DNA of 64,000 nucleotides from Steinernema hermaphroditum (taxonomy: Eukaryota; Nematoda; Chromadorea; Rhabditida; Steinernematidae). Every line of letters starts with the position of its first letter. Position 1 is the first letter of the stretch. The notes under the pieces were generated by a model that searched no databases, was not told the DNA's origin, and worked only from the letters and a program-made list of their open reading frames with translations. The stretch lies in the NCBI GenBank assembly GCA_030435675.1, contig CM059624.1, positions 6,596,769-6,660,768 of the forward strand. The letters run 5' to 3'. Positions 37,593 to 49,905 of this stretch are shown here, in pieces. The translations under genes were made by a program, and so were the position numbers.

Positions 37593-38571
37593 TATTCTGG
37601 AAAAGAACATAATGACAGTAACTGAAAGCCAAAAAAAAGTCAGATTGGATCGGTAGACGGGTAACGCGGACAGTGAAAGCTGGTACCTAAAAACAGCGGC
37701 GCGCTATCAACAAAAACATATCGTCCGTCAGCCAGCGAGCGCCGCCGACAGCAAAGAGCAGAGACTGCCGTCCACACGAAGCCCGCCGCCGCTGCAGCAC
37801 GCACTGCCGCAGCGTGGTGAAAATGTGCAACGCGGGGGGAGATGTTTTTGCTGCGTCCGCGTGAACACGCCCACTCGTATTCTTCTAGAACGAATTTGAA
37901 TCTATCGCTCCGGGACCGCTGCAGATTGGAAAATTTGAATTTTTAATTTTTGACTTATGAATGCCGAACGCGCTAGCTTTTGCAGAGCAGCACTGCAGTA
38001 GGAAGGTTTGCGGAAGCGAGTAAATCCCGGAGTGGCGCTGGAGTCGGCGCTTTAGGCAAGTGCAACTGGTGAAATGCAGACTAGTGAAGTGCAAGACGAT
38101 CAAAGGGGGAACGTGTCTCTCAGACACATACTACAGTGCAATTCTGAGACATTTTGTGCGGTTGTGAATCACGGCGTGCGGTCTTCAGCATGAATTTGCT
38201 CTTCTTCCCTCAGGTTGTCCATCTTTCCCCTGGAATGAGTGTAGAGATGCCTGCGTTCTCGTGAGTTTTACGGTGGGTTGTGCAAATGCAAATGCTAACT
38301 GGCTTTCGAGTGGGAAAAAACACTATTCACTGGCGGATTCACATCATTTTTGCTCGCAGATACGTCACTGGGATAAACTGCAGTTAGATTCGGTTTTTCT
38401 CACTGTGATCATCGTGGATGCTAAAGAGGCATGAAAGTGCAATGGAAAGTGGTCATTTTCACGATTTCGTGAAGTTGCAACACTGCCCGTTCACTCATAA
38501 AATCTTTATTCGTATCTTCATGGAGACGATTCCGTTCACAATTTATGTCAAGTGTTTACGAGATTTAAATG
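37593..38571. other. intergenic region upstream of cyclophilin
   Basis: About 1 kb without a supported gene. It must contain the cyclophilin promoter (minus) and the 3' UTR of the cysteine-rich gene. Nothing else stands out. Confidence 0.45.
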
Positions 38572-39113
38572 TTATTTGCGTTTAGGTAATATGACGTTGG
38601 AGATATCTGGAAGGGCGTAGTCCGTGGCGGAGTCGCTGAAAGACGTTGTTTGTGTTTATGTACTCTCTTTTCGACAGCTGACTTACGGCGGCGGCGAAGG
38701 TAGAGAAGAACTTGTTTCCGTGGGAGAAGAGGTTTTTACGTCTTTCGACATCTAGAACAAGGGTGTTACCTTTTTGCTGTGATGCTTCTACCTTGACAAA
38801 TGAGAGGAATCGAGCGGCGAGCTGTTTGCTGCTTGACTTCGGCCAGTAGAGTGGGAATGTGGAGTGACGCTCGTGGAACTGGACGGCACAGCGCGCGCAG
38901 TGAATCGTTTGGAATCCACTGACCTCGGAGCAGCCAGCGCAGCTGTACACGAAACTGTACTCTCCCCTTTGGTCGCCGCAGTCGATGCAGAAGGTGGTGG
39001 GCGGCGGACGAGCTGCAATCGTGGAGAGTGCGGACTGTGGTCCGTTATGGGTACTTACGCGGTTCTGGGATGGGAATCACGAACGGCTTTGGCTTGTCGC
39101 GGCTTCCGTCCAT
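38572..39113 (-). CDS. small cysteine-rich (zinc-ribbon-like) protein
   Basis: Four exons (39059-39113, 38792-39012, 38687-38751, 38572-38635) give 134 residues. After a Pro-rich start (PFVIPIPEPPRPPP) there are three Cys pairs in a row: CIDCG, CAGC and CARC, followed by QFHERH, about 35 residues in all, which looks like a zinc-binding module. The rest is Ser/Pro-rich and the protein ends PKRK, a possible nuclear signal. All splice sites are canonical and the frame closes exactly. No family is recognised. Confidence 0.65.
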
Positions 39114-39592
39114 CGAAGTCCGTTTGGTGACGGCTAACTGGTGAAAGTGAGCGAAAGCGAGGTGAGCTGTCAACAAGTAATTTTCGGTCATCAGGAGCTA
39201 ATTAGGCCTTGAATCTGAGGGGATGAGGCGGGTAGGGCACGTGCTTTAGCGGGAAGGTGCGATTGATTCGGTAATTGCGGCGCTGTGTGTTGCAGGGAGC
39301 CGCCGTCGCGTATAGTAAGCGCAGCGATGGAGAACTGCAGGGTGTGCTCAGATCTGCCAACTGATTTCTGTTTTTTGGAGTTAGGAATTAAATTGAACGA
39401 CAAAGGTTGCTTTCGGGTGATCGGAGAGGGCGTCGTTTCTTTTGACCTTTTATTAATACTCTCTACTGACAAGCACTCCTACGAAGGCACTTAGGAACTT
39501 TTTACAACAGATACACGTTTCGTCTTGTCGCTCGCTTGCATATAAAGCTGAATGAGATGCGTAGGGTTTCGTTATTAGGCAGTGAGTGTCGT
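39114..39592. other. short intergenic region
   Basis: 480 bp with no supported gene. An open + frame (39285-39494) starting MENCRVCSD faintly recalls a nuclear-receptor zinc finger but lacks the rest of the domain. Confidence 0.4.
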
Positions 39593-40214
39593 CTAGTGGC
39601 GGAAGAAGCGGGCTCGGCGCACAGGCTCTACAGTCGCTTCGGGCTCCTCGACGATGGGACCGGGCAGATCGGACGCTGGCTTCTCGCAGATGACGGCGGC
39701 GGGGATCTTACAGCAGCTCTTGAACCACTCGCCGGTGCGGCCGTCCACTTTGACGCATTTGCGGCCTCGGTTGTAGGGGGGACGGCGGCCGCCCTGCCAG
39801 TTCTCGAAGTTGAAGGGCGACTGGTCCGAGTAGACGTACTGAGTCGACGAACCGAACATCGCGGCTCCGAGCCACACTGTGCCAGCCTGACGGACGTATT
39901 CTGGAGAAGAGGAGGTTAGGAGAGCCCCGAGGGGTAAAGGGCTTACCAGTGACGAATTGGTTGTCGGCGAGACTGTGAACGGAGATGTGGTGGGCCGACT
40001 GGTAGGCGCATTTGAACTCGGCCTTCGTCCATCCGATCTGCTCGTTGTAGAGACGGTAGCACTTGTTGCTGTGCGGGGAGTAGCGCCATCCGGACTCGCA
40101 GGGGTCGGCGACGATTGCTGAAGGGTTACGGTAAGCGGGAGTCGGGAGCGGAAGAGTCTTACCAGAAACAAAGGCGAAGGCGAGCAGAAGAAGGGTGGCA
40201 GCTGATGATTGCAT
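39593..40214 (-). CDS. secreted C-type lectin-like domain protein
   Basis: Three exons (40163-40214, 39947-40117, 39593-39900) give 176 residues. A signal peptide (MQSSAATLLLLAFAFVSA) is followed by one CTLD: CYRLYNEQIGWTKAEFKC, HSLADNQFV, VWLGAAMF, then CVKVDG...EWFKSCC and VICEKP. The Trp-Leu-Gly core and disulphide cysteines are present, but the Ca-binding EPN/QPD and WND motifs are missing, so calcium-dependent sugar binding is unlikely. Nematodes have large families of such secreted proteins, many linked to immunity. The C-terminus is acidic then basic. A TATAAAA box lies ~55 bp upstream. Confidence 0.88.
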
Positions 40215-40267
40215 CTCGACTGCGGAGCGTTGATTAGAGCACGATGGACAGAACTCTGCGGTTGACC

Positions 40268-40274
40268 TTTTATA
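40268..40274 (-). promoter_or_regulatory. TATA box of the C-type lectin gene
   Basis: TATAAAA on the minus strand, 54 bp upstream of the ATG at 40214, in a GC-rich surrounding. Confidence 0.6.
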
Positions 40275-43200
40275 GGAGTGCGCGAGGGGGCGGCGCGCGC
40301 GTAGGCGCCAAATTGCCGGCGGAAGTTGCCGCTCCCCGGGGGGATCGTGCCTCCTCGGCGGTCAGGTGGCGACGGAGAAGAAGAAGATGGAGAAAGAGAG
40401 CAATTCGGTTCAAAGTGGTCGGATCGGCTTGGCGCTACACTTCCTTGTTAGGCGTTGAACACTCGCACCAGAGGGAGAAGAAGTGGGGAAGCCGAGGAGG
40501 GCTAGATGGCCGGGCAGCTCGAAAAGCTTCGTCCTTTGGGTACCAAGAGAGCATCCCTGCGTGACCTGTTAGAGCTACAGTCTTCTCCCAAGGGTGCACT
40601 TTATAAATGCGCTCCAGTTTTTGCTCCATTTGCGAACCGAATCCTTCGGTTTCCGATCGATTCAGGTCGTGGTGTGAAGTTCTGCGACACCGACACCTTC
40701 TACGACAGCTGTTGAGCTTCGGATGCGCCAAGAAGGTGCCGAGAAGGCGATCAGAAGTCGACGTTCTTTGGATCGAGACGAAAAGTGCATATGGCGCCGC
40801 TGTAAAGTCGGACTTTCCTGGATCCGCTGTAATAGATCGCACCGAATTCTGTGCGAACGAGGCGATTCTAAGTGCACTTCTTTTGTGACTTTCGTTGATT
40901 GGAAGTTTTTTTCTGCTGATTCCGTCCCACGTGGACCCTTTTGTGTCCACAGCGCCTCTGCATCTCGTGCTGCAGAAGGTGTCAAGGTCGGGAGCGTGGA
41001 AACGGAAGCTGAGTCACGAGGCTCTCAATGTGTTTCAGAGTCTAAGTGCGTCTGCAGAGCGATCTAATTGCAGTCGGTGAATTAGGTACCAAGAGTGTTT
41101 CCTCGTAAAAAATTACAAAAGAGACCCGAAACCGGTCGTTTCGGAGGCCGCTTCCTGTGACTCTTTTTTTGCGGTCACGAGAGCCTGATAAGACTTCGGT
41201 CGGAAGAGACGCTGCAGAAGCCGGAGCACCTGAGCCTCCTCGGGGCCTTCGAAAGTGCAGCCGAGGTGACGCAATCGTCTTGAGGAATCCTCGACTCGGG
41301 CGTTCCGGGGACTCTTTTGTGCGCGAGACGGTGCCATTGTTCGGCTGAAGAGGTTCCTCACGTGGGCTGGAGTTTCCTAGAAAGTGCAAACCTCGCCAAA
41401 ACGTATCTTGTTACCTTCTTGCAACTTTCAAGGACGACGGAGGAACACGTAGTGAAAGGTTCCTAGGTGTAAGTCAGCTGTTACTCCAAATAGATGATGA
41501 GAGCTACACATCGGTAGCCACATCTGTGGTTTCATTTCGTTCCTGTCCTGGATAAGTGAGTCTTCTTAGCAGCACATTTTTGGAAACTGTATGTTAGGCC
41601 TGAATTTCTACGAACCCTGAATCACAAAGGTTCTTATTTAATGTTTTTTTTTTGCATGAAATGAACATTCAGCTCCAAACGATCGACAAATTTTGATCTT
41701 TTCTGTTATTTCCCTTGATGCTTATCAAAGCTGGATGCTCCAACAAACCTTGCTTGCTTTCCTAACCCACGACACCAAAAGTGAGTCAAAGCGGTTTGAC
41801 CATTTTGTAAACACTCGATGCGCCTCGACTTTCACGTCCTCTGCAGCTACAACCCTTCTCGGCACTTCCCTTACCAGGCAACTCGTTTCCCGGCGCCCTC
41901 TTGTCGCCTCCAAATCAATCTGCGAAACCATAAAGCAACCTCTTCCACTCATCGATCAAAACAAGGAAGAAAAGATGCAAACGACGTTCACTTCGGCATC
42001 GCTGCGGCGTCAAGGTCGTTGAAGACGCGGCGGAGGCGATTCCGCGGAACGGGTTCTCCGCCGAGGCGAATTCGGGGTGACCGAGGAGAACATCTGATTA
42101 GGGCGCGCCGAAGGAACGGTCGCGCTGATTAGACGGTGCATGCAAAAAGGCGAAATGTTGGGGTTCGGCGTTTTTTGTGATGTTGCGGAGTGGAGTAGGT
42201 CGATCGTGTATTACTTCGACGGCGCTGTAGAAGGACCACACGTCTGTGGGGGTGGACGTAATGAGATAGCGAGTGATGGAGCTTTGTTTTTTGAGTTCAA
42301 CTTGGGCTGATTCAAAAACGTTTCTTTGTTCCTTGACAAGACGGCCACTTCCGTCAAGGTCTGACTTCTCTTCCTGAAAGTGGACTCCAGGATTGCCTCT
42401 TTTTATATGGGATATATTACAAAAGTGCTCGAAAGTTCGACCGACTCTTAGGCCTTTAAGAATGACGTACTCTGCAGACTACAAATCTCTTTCTTGAGAC
42501 CGTCTAGAAGGTGCACCATTACTTTGATTGAGTCACGGCGGTAGACCGGTCATAAATTGTCTTGCTTCGCCTGAGTACTCTTGATTATTCTTAGCGTTCG
42601 AAGTTACTGCAAAACTGTTTTTAAATTTTTGATCTTGGATATTTGGCTTTGGTTGTGTATGCCAATTCTGTTAGATCCGATGTGTACCAAATTGAAACTG
42701 AAGTGACAATGAGTTCTTTTAGCCTGACTGGTTCTTGCAAAGGTACTTGTCAGAATCTGAACTAACGTAACAGGCTGCAAGTTCACTGTTTTAAAAGCCA
42801 AAACCTTTTCGGTGAAGCCAAACCAGGAAGTGGCACTTCCAATTACCGTCTCCTGGACGCTTTCGTCCTCGGAGGACTGGTTCTTCGCCTCCGTTTGGCG
42901 CCCACGTGCTCGCCTAACTATGCCCGAATAGCTTCTTCTCTCCTCTGAACCCTTGTCTCTCGATGTTGCGGTTTGCCCAAGGTATTCCCGAGCTCCAAGG
43001 TCGTTTTTTTTCGGGGTTCTCGATCGATCTTCGCCCACCACAAGGCGCGCCTTTCCGGAACGTTCTGCTCCGTTTATCGAATTCACAAAAATCGACCCGA
43101 TTTGCAAGTGAGGCGATAGGGCGGAGGCGTTACCCGCTGGAAAAAGGGTTCAAGAGGTCTGTCGTCACAGAGACAAGAGTTCAAGGTCCTTCGAGCCCGG

Positions 43201-44675
43201 AGGCAAACGAAAACAAACAAACGGTGGAGCCCTGGTCAGCTGTTCTTCGGTTCTTCGCCGAGGCGGTCACTTTTGGGAAGAAAGCGAACTCAAAAACGGT
43301 TTCAACGAAAGTCTTCGAAGTGGCGCGACCTCTGCGCCCCGCGCGTCTTTTTATGGGAATCGGAAGCGAACGGAGACCGCCGATTCTCGACGAAGAGGTG
43401 TTTGGGCTCTTGGAAGGGGCGAACTTCCTTGCGATGGAGGCACATGAGGTTCTTGGACAGCTGATTTCGAGGGGATTAATGGAGGAAGTGGATGATAGAT
43501 AGCGATGATAAAGATCGCATTGTTCACGCTCTTCGTCCACTTCAGTCTGTTTATCAAAAGGGGCGATTTTCATAAAGGACTGTCGAAGAGTCTTAGTGCG
43601 TTTGAGGTAGGTGATCCAGATAGGTGAACCTTTGAAGGGAGCCATTGGGTCGAATCATTCGACCGTACCGATAGATCCAAAAAAGTGTTCGACGCTGTTT
43701 TTCTGTGTTTTCGACTGCTTTTCAACCCGACGCGCTTCTCCTCGCACCCAAAACAGTCGCTTTGTTGTAAATTTTTTTTGGCTGCACGGCGACTGATCGA
43801 TCGGTAAACACTGTGATGGAGGACTTCGGTCCCCTTCTTTGAAGTGATAGATGAACGTTTTAATCACCTCTCCACAAAAGAGAACAAAGTTTGCGCAGGT
43901 TTTGGAGAAAAGGTGGACGGATTGTGTCGACATTTGGGCTTCTGGGACGGTGATGGATCGGAGGTAGTTTGAGCGGTGCACTTTTGAGCAGCATAACCAT
44001 AGCTGATGTGATCGATATTTTATGTGATTCTAACGGGAGATCGATGGTGACGACGTGCTCCTGTTGCTGCAGAACAAAAGACGTGTTCTCCTGAACATCC
44101 GCTCATATCTCTACCACCTCACTTCCGTTCCAATTAGGAGCTGAGAAGAGAGATCAGAAACGGTCTTTGCAGAAACTCCCATAAAACACAGCGAACGACC
44201 ACTTCGCAAAAAGTGGGTTAACCATTGTTTTATGTGTGAAACCAAGGAAGATCGTTTTATTCCGGTCCGCTAACTGTCCTCCAGTAAACTGTCTCTTCCT
44301 AATTAGATGTGACCGTATGGGAAGTGACCATCGTTGGGTCAAAAACAAGAAATTTTCAAATAAATCCAATTTTCTATGACTGTGTGAAACTGTTTGGTTG
44401 GGATGAGGTAGATAATCTTAAAGTGTTAAACTCTAAGGAGATCAAGAGGTCACTCACAGTGATCCTAACGAGTCCGAAACGGAGTCTTTTTGACTCGATT
44501 AGGATCAACTCCGAAGACGCCGATAGAGCTCAAAACTTTGCGGATTGCTAAGCTTGTAGCCTACTTTCCCAGTCTGACACTGAAGCAAATCGAGGCTGTT
44601 CCAGAGCCAAAAACTCGTCCTCTAGTAGGATAGGAAGTGCGCTATCATATATATTTTTTGATTCGTCGAAGCACT
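40275..44675. other. 4.4 kb gene-poor region
   Basis: No gene could be supported on either strand. Several open frames of 100-180 codons at 40.2-41.4 and 42.6-43.6 kb overlap antisense and show no splice structure or known protein. Some AT-rich tracts (41640-41660) are present. It may hold distal control elements or undetected ncRNA. Confidence 0.45.
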
Positions 44676-46452
44676 CTACATCTTCTCTAAACTATCGTAA
44701 AATCCGATCATCTCCGTGATTCGCTTCACAACCGCTTTCTCCTCGCTCGAAAGCTGCTTCCCCAGCGGATTTCCGCTGTTTTTTCGCTTGCAGGCGATCG
44801 ACTCGGGGATCTGGAGGTCCGAGAGTCCGCACACGCTGAATATCCTCCTGAGGGTGGTCACTGTCTCGGAGACCTGGACACGTCATGTATTAGGGGAAGA
44901 GGGAGCGCTTCCTACCATTTCCTCGTAGTAGATGATGGGCGTGGAGAAGAACTTTCGGAAGAGTTTGTAGTCGATGACGGAGCGACAGACAATCGCCAGC
45001 GCGAACTCGAGCACGCTCCGCGGGTCGATCATGTTCACCATGCGCGTCTCGTACTGGCACCACGTGGTGATCCACGCGCACAGCGCGGGACTCGTCCTCC
45101 TCAGGATGAGGACCATCTTGAAGAGGGCGGGCGAGTGGTGCGCGAAGAGCATCTGGGAAACCAGCGAGTGCTCCAGCTGGTCCCTGGCCAGGAAGAGGTG
45201 CATCACGGAGGGCGTCACCGCGTGGAAGTGGGGAACCAGCCGTGTGCAGTTCGATCTGGAACAGAGGGAATGCTCTCACCATTTTGGACATCTCTGGAAC
45301 ATTACTTTATAATAGGATGTTTAAGCAAAAGGTTGGCTTGTGAGATAGTACAAGCGACGAAAATAAAAAATTCATATGTTTGATAGGGATCATTGCAACT
45401 GATCCAAAGCTACCTTGTGCTAGGGATCAGTTGACACCGAAGTGGCTGTCTGTCAGCAGAGGGAAATTTTTGTGACACCATGGATAACTTATGATCGATC
45501 GATTAGTTATTTTCGAAGAACCACAAATGTAGATGTTTCTGGATGGGTAAGATATCGTATCTGATCCCTAGACTTTCCTTCCCATGAATAGAACTCAAAG
45601 TGGACATGATTCCCCATTGAAAGAGCTTCTTGCCTCCCTCCCCACCTACTTCATCTTGAGGACGACAGTTTGATCTCTGAGCTGGTCTTTGCACATGAAG
45701 CGGGTGGTGGCCAGTAGGAGACGGCGACCCTTCCACAGATCGATTCCGCTGAAGTCGTCGATCATCGTGGCGATGACGGAGAAGACGTCGGGCTCCGAGA
45801 AGACGAGGATGTCGCGCCGCGTGTGGTCCGTCGCCTGGAGCATCTTGGCCATCAGAGTGGAGCCCGAACGCGCCATCGTCGAGATCACGATCACTTTTCC
45901 TGGAAATGCGTGGGGTAGGGAGAGGGAGAGGAGGATGGACGCACCCTTGAAGTTTCTGTAGGCCCTTGACTGCTCGATGAAGGCGTCGATGGGGATGCGG
46001 GCGACTTTGTCAGCCAGCTGGAACATGGTGGGGCCGAGGAAGGCCGAATCCTCGACGGCGTACTCGATCGACGAGTTCGGCATCTTGACGAAGTAGGCGT
46101 GCTTCCGGGTCACCGTGTAAACCATCCATCGCGGGTCCTCGAGGCACTCGATGGACTCCCAGTGCTCGAAGAAGGAGAGGAAGTCGACGTCTCTCGCGAG
46201 GTCGGTCAGGTGGAAGCGCTTTCTGGAAGGCTGTGAAGGCGCCAGAAGAGTGACTCACCTGGCGAGGATAGTGGAGACCTCGAGCTGATCGCCGCCGACT
46301 ACCTCCTTCTTACGGTAGTAGAGGAGCGCCTTCTTGACGAGCACGAACAGGTCGGACTCAAGCTGAATGAGGGCGCGGAGGATACGGTAGAGGACGTAGA
46401 AGACGAGCGCCAGGACGGCTTCGGCGAATTCGGCCCTCGAGTCCGTCGTCAT
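44676..46452 (-). CDS. type II membrane sulfotransferase-family protein
   Basis: Five exons (46259-46452, 45945-46222, 45650-45899, 44916-45255, 44676-44873) give 419 residues. One N-terminal hydrophobic segment (AEAVLALVFYVLYRILRALI, residues ~8-30) suggests a Golgi type II protein. Residues ~158-175 hold the PAPS-binding loop in the form VIVISTMARSGSTLMAKML (S-x-x-R-S-G-S-T), typical of nematode sulfotransferase-like families. It would transfer sulfate to a glycan or protein; the substrate is unknown. The fourth intron position (45256-45649) is long at 394 bp and includes a GGGATCAGTT-like motif pair. The stop is followed 200 bp later by nothing in the same direction. An upstream gene in the same direction ends 203 bp before its start. 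Confidence 0.8.
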
Positions 46453-46654
46453 CGCTGCGAGACCTCCGCGGGCGGATCGAACGGCGGACGACAATTCGCA
46501 TAACTCCGAAGGAGACAAAGTGGAGAGGGTTGCGCAGCAAAATAAACAGAAGAAGAGCCGGGAAGATCCACTCGAGGCTAGGCGGCGGGGGCGATCGATC
46601 GGGCCATAAAACGAGCGATTTATTGAGAAGAGGACACGGACATCGGATCGGAGG

Positions 46655-48502
46655 CTACAGAACGAACGCCACTTTGAGGGAGAGGAAGAAGTGGCCGAGG
46701 CCGAGCAGGAAGAGGACCGAGTAGGTGACGAACTGGAAGAAGTGCACTTCGCGGTAAACCTGCAAGCGGATAGTGAGCAACAGGTGCCCGGAAGGGGGAG
46801 ATTGATCGCTGGCGGGGGTCACGGCGGAGGTAAACAAGGTTCTAGTGATGAGATCGTAAAAGTGGTGAAACAAAAGGAGGACGATCTTTAGGCTATTGGA
46901 GGAGAGTTTTTGTGAGAAAGTGTTGCTTTACAACAGAGGAAATGTGATCCCTCTCGGCAAACACTTCGGAAGTCGAGGGCGTCAGGTTGCAGCACTTTTA
47001 CAAAGTGAGGAATGCACTGATGATTAATCGATTATGAAGGTGACCACTTGGCTGTGTGGTTTGGCTAAAGGCTTTCGACATGGACCTTCAGAAATGTCCG
47101 CCTCGAATCGAGCTGAAAGTAGGCACACAGGTAGACCCAACCCCAAAAGGGCGTCGAAAGCCAACATCCACCGCTATGCCAACTTTTTTAGCTCGATCCG
47201 AGGCGGACTCTTCAGAAGGCTCCTTTGTTAGTCGCTAGAATCTTGTACATTCCTTTTTCGAAACAAAATCAGTCAAAATAAGTTCGAAAAAGGCTCCTCT
47301 GTCCCTCTCATTCCCGCACCCACCTGCTCTTTGGTCCACTCAATGTAGGGCGCGGTGAACTCGATGCTCCTGTAGCAGAAGGCGTACTTGCTCTTCGGCC
47401 AGCTACACACGCGGTTGTAAGGGTGATGCGTGCCGGAGACACTTAAAGGACTGAAGAAGCTCAGCTCCTCGGGCGGCGGCCTCGGCTCACCTGCTGGACC
47501 AGCAGAGGAATCCGAAGGAGGTGGAGGCGGCGAGGGCGAGGCCCAGAGCGGCGCCGGAGACGTTGAGCATCCGGATCCGGGGCTGTTTGTTGTTGGTGAG
47601 GCATGTGAGCACCGCTTGGAGGAGGCCGAAGAGGCCGACGAGGGAGGGTAGGTGGAGGAAGAAGAAGGAGCCGCAGAAGAAGAGGTGGAGCAGCGAGAAG
47701 CCGAGCACGAAGACGGAGAGGCCGCCTATGATGTGCGAGCTGTTAATCTTCACCCTGAATCGCGGAGATATAGGAGTCAAGGTCAGTGTCTCACTTCGTC
47801 TGCGTGGCACTGTAGACGGTTAGAGTGGCGCAGGCGCAGAGCTGGAGCATGGCCAGGACGGCCAAGAAGGAGGAGACGAAGAGCTGGACAGTGTGTTTCT
47901 CGTTGACGGAGGAGCCGAACTTGGCCATGACGGTCTCCTGGAGGACGATGAGGAGGTCGTTGCAGGACATTTGGAGGGGAATGACACGGAACTGGATACC
48001 GTAGCAGATGGACGTCGTGTCGATCCCTCCCGCGTGTTCTGGAAACGTTTCTGGATTCTGGAAGGCGGATCGATGGTACCATCATTGGAGTGTCTGAGAC
48101 AGAAGGCCTCGAGGAGGGACGTGGCGAAGAGGGGAATCGCCGTGAGAGTCGAGGCGAACTGGAGGTAGAAGTCGACCCTAAAGACGTCCTTCTGTGGGGA
48201 AGCCCTCCTTGTGGCCCACCTGTTGGGGAACCGGAGGAAGAAGGCGTGGATGGAGGTGATGATGACGGGGATACCGGAGGCGAAAGGGATGAAGAGGGAG
48301 TAGAAGGGGAGGCAGAAGAAGACGTGCACCACCCCCAGAATGAACTCACACTGAATACTTGCCCGTTCAGGCCTGCTTGGCCGGGACTCACCAGTCCGAC
48401 GAACGCGGCGATCGGGTAGAGGCACCACAGGAATCCGGTGGTTTGCATGGGGTCGTCGACAGAGTGCAGCGGAGCCGGCTGCGCCTGCCTGCGGCCAATC
48501 AT
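46655..48502 (-). CDS. multi-span membrane protein, unrecognised
   Basis: Seven exons (48392-48502, 48220-48350, 48080-48177, 47795-48038, 47491-47754, 47324-47450, 46655-46759) give 359 residues in one frame; most introns are 40-42 nt, the last 564 nt. About eight hydrophobic helices are visible (e.g. FILGVVHVFFCLPFYSLF, LTAIPLFATSLLEAFC, FVSSFLAVLAMLQLCA, SVFVLGFSLLHLFFCG, FVTYSVLFLLGLGHFF). No GPCR or transporter signature was recognised. Codon use is very rich in C-ending codons. AATAAA (minus) at 46619-46624. It lies 203 bp upstream of the sulfotransferase on the same strand; co-transcription is possible. Confidence 0.65.
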
Positions 48503-48978
48503 CTCCTCTCCCTCGGGAATCGGCCTCGGTAACGAGTTCCCGATTGCGCACACTTAATTAAGCCGATTGTCCTTGCGATTTCGGATCTCCGCCGCCAAAA
48601 ACGGGGCCAAATGGGGCGAAAAGGACGATAGGGCGAAGACGGCCGCGTTCCGATGGGGCTAGGCCTACTCTGCGTCGACTTTTGCCCTCCCGAGTCTCCG
48701 AAGACGCCCAACAATCACTTGTAATTGGGAGGGCGCCTGCGATCCGGCGATGTTGTGACTTTTTTGTGGATCTTGTTTGTTTTGGCCACACGACCATGTC
48801 TGCACACCAACCATGTCTTGTTCGATTTCGGGGTAATGCGGCGGAGATGATACCTAAAATAGCTTGATTCCGTGAAGAGATCTTCTTGAGAAAGCATTAA
48901 TACAGGGACCTTATGAGGCTCGTCTTTGACCTTCAGGTTCTACGGGAAAGGTTCCATTGGATGTAAAATAGGAATCTA
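48503..48978. other. intergenic region
   Basis: No gene seen. It presumably contains the promoter of the membrane-protein gene. Confidence 0.4.
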
Positions 48979-49433
48979 CAAGGTGACACAGAAACACTGT
49001 CATATTTTTTCATCGGTGTTTTCTCGAATTTTTTAAATGACTTCTGCCGATTTTCTCTTTCTATTCACGTTCACCATCTTTTTTAACTCCTCACTGTGTT
49101 CTGATATTTCGCGGCAACCGATCTGAATCCCTTCGATTACGCCTTGGAAGAAAAGGCCTGCCGAAAGCGCCACGAAAGTGGTGACTCGCTCAAACGTGCT
49201 TTGCAGAAGGCTTGGGAAGAAATATCTACTACGACCTGGCGTCCATTGTTGGAAATTTCAAGAAACGTTTGGATGCTTGTATTTCTTCGCAGGGGGGTCA
49301 CTTCGAGCTGGATTTGTGACATCTTGTATGAAATTTCCTGCGCTTTCTTGCGGCTATAATAAAATTTTGATTGTTGAATTGTTCGCGAAGTTATAGACAT
49401 TTTATATTGTGACAGTATTTCTGGGTCACTCTG
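48979..49433 (+). mobile_element. deleted Tc1/mariner element with transposase C-terminal remnant
   Basis: Terminal inverted repeats CAAGGTGACACAGAAACACT (left) and CAGAGTGACCCAGAAATACT (right, reversed) match at about 17 of 20 positions and are bounded by TA on both sides (48977-48978, 49434-49435), the Tc1/mariner hallmark. Inside, 49110-49320 encodes the end of a mariner transposase: DLNPFDY (third catalytic Asp region), KACRKRHES, SLKRALQKAWEEIS, then after a frameshift NFKKRLDACISSQGGHFEL and a stop. Most of the transposase is deleted, so the element is non-autonomous. Confidence 0.88.
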
Positions 49434-49435
49434 TA

Positions 49436-49905
49436 GACATATTTATCCAAGAGCCTAAGCTTAGGACTTACCAGGTGAGACACCCGGAAGTCCATCATCC
49501 GTTTCTCTGTCAAAGTCGAGCTTAGGCCACTGGTCCAGTTTGGTAATTTCTACGACAGTATGGAAAGTATACCGTTCTTTTGAGCATTTGAATATGACAA
49601 TAATGATAAGCTGAGACAAGGACACTGAGCTGACAATCAACCATGACCACAATGGACAGAGTCCAAATGCACTGCTTTTTTCAATCAAAAAGCGAATGAA
49701 CTAACTTCGAGTGTCAATCCCGGTATCTTAAATGTATCGTTCTGTCCTTTTTGTTCACCAGAAAGTGCATCTTTGTTTTTGCGAGGAGAAGAGACATCGA
49801 CAACAATATTTATTATAAAGAACTGCGATAAAATCCACAAACTCCGCGAGATCGAATTGAGAGACTTTGAGAGACTTGAGTGCACACCGAGCGTCCGAAC
49901 TTTCC
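49436..49905. other. intergenic / 3' UTR of the homeobox gene
   Basis: No gene supported. A minus-strand AATAAA near 49808-49816 fits the homeobox gene's poly(A) signal, about 90 bp after its stop. Confidence 0.45.

Noticed and set aside
39285..39494. Possible nuclear-receptor exon (MENCRVCSDLPTDF)
   Set aside because: Only the first Cys pair fits; the P-box and later cysteines are missing.
42604..43645. Three overlapping open frames on both strands
   Set aside because: Mutually antisense, no known protein, no intron signals in the usual 45-nt range.
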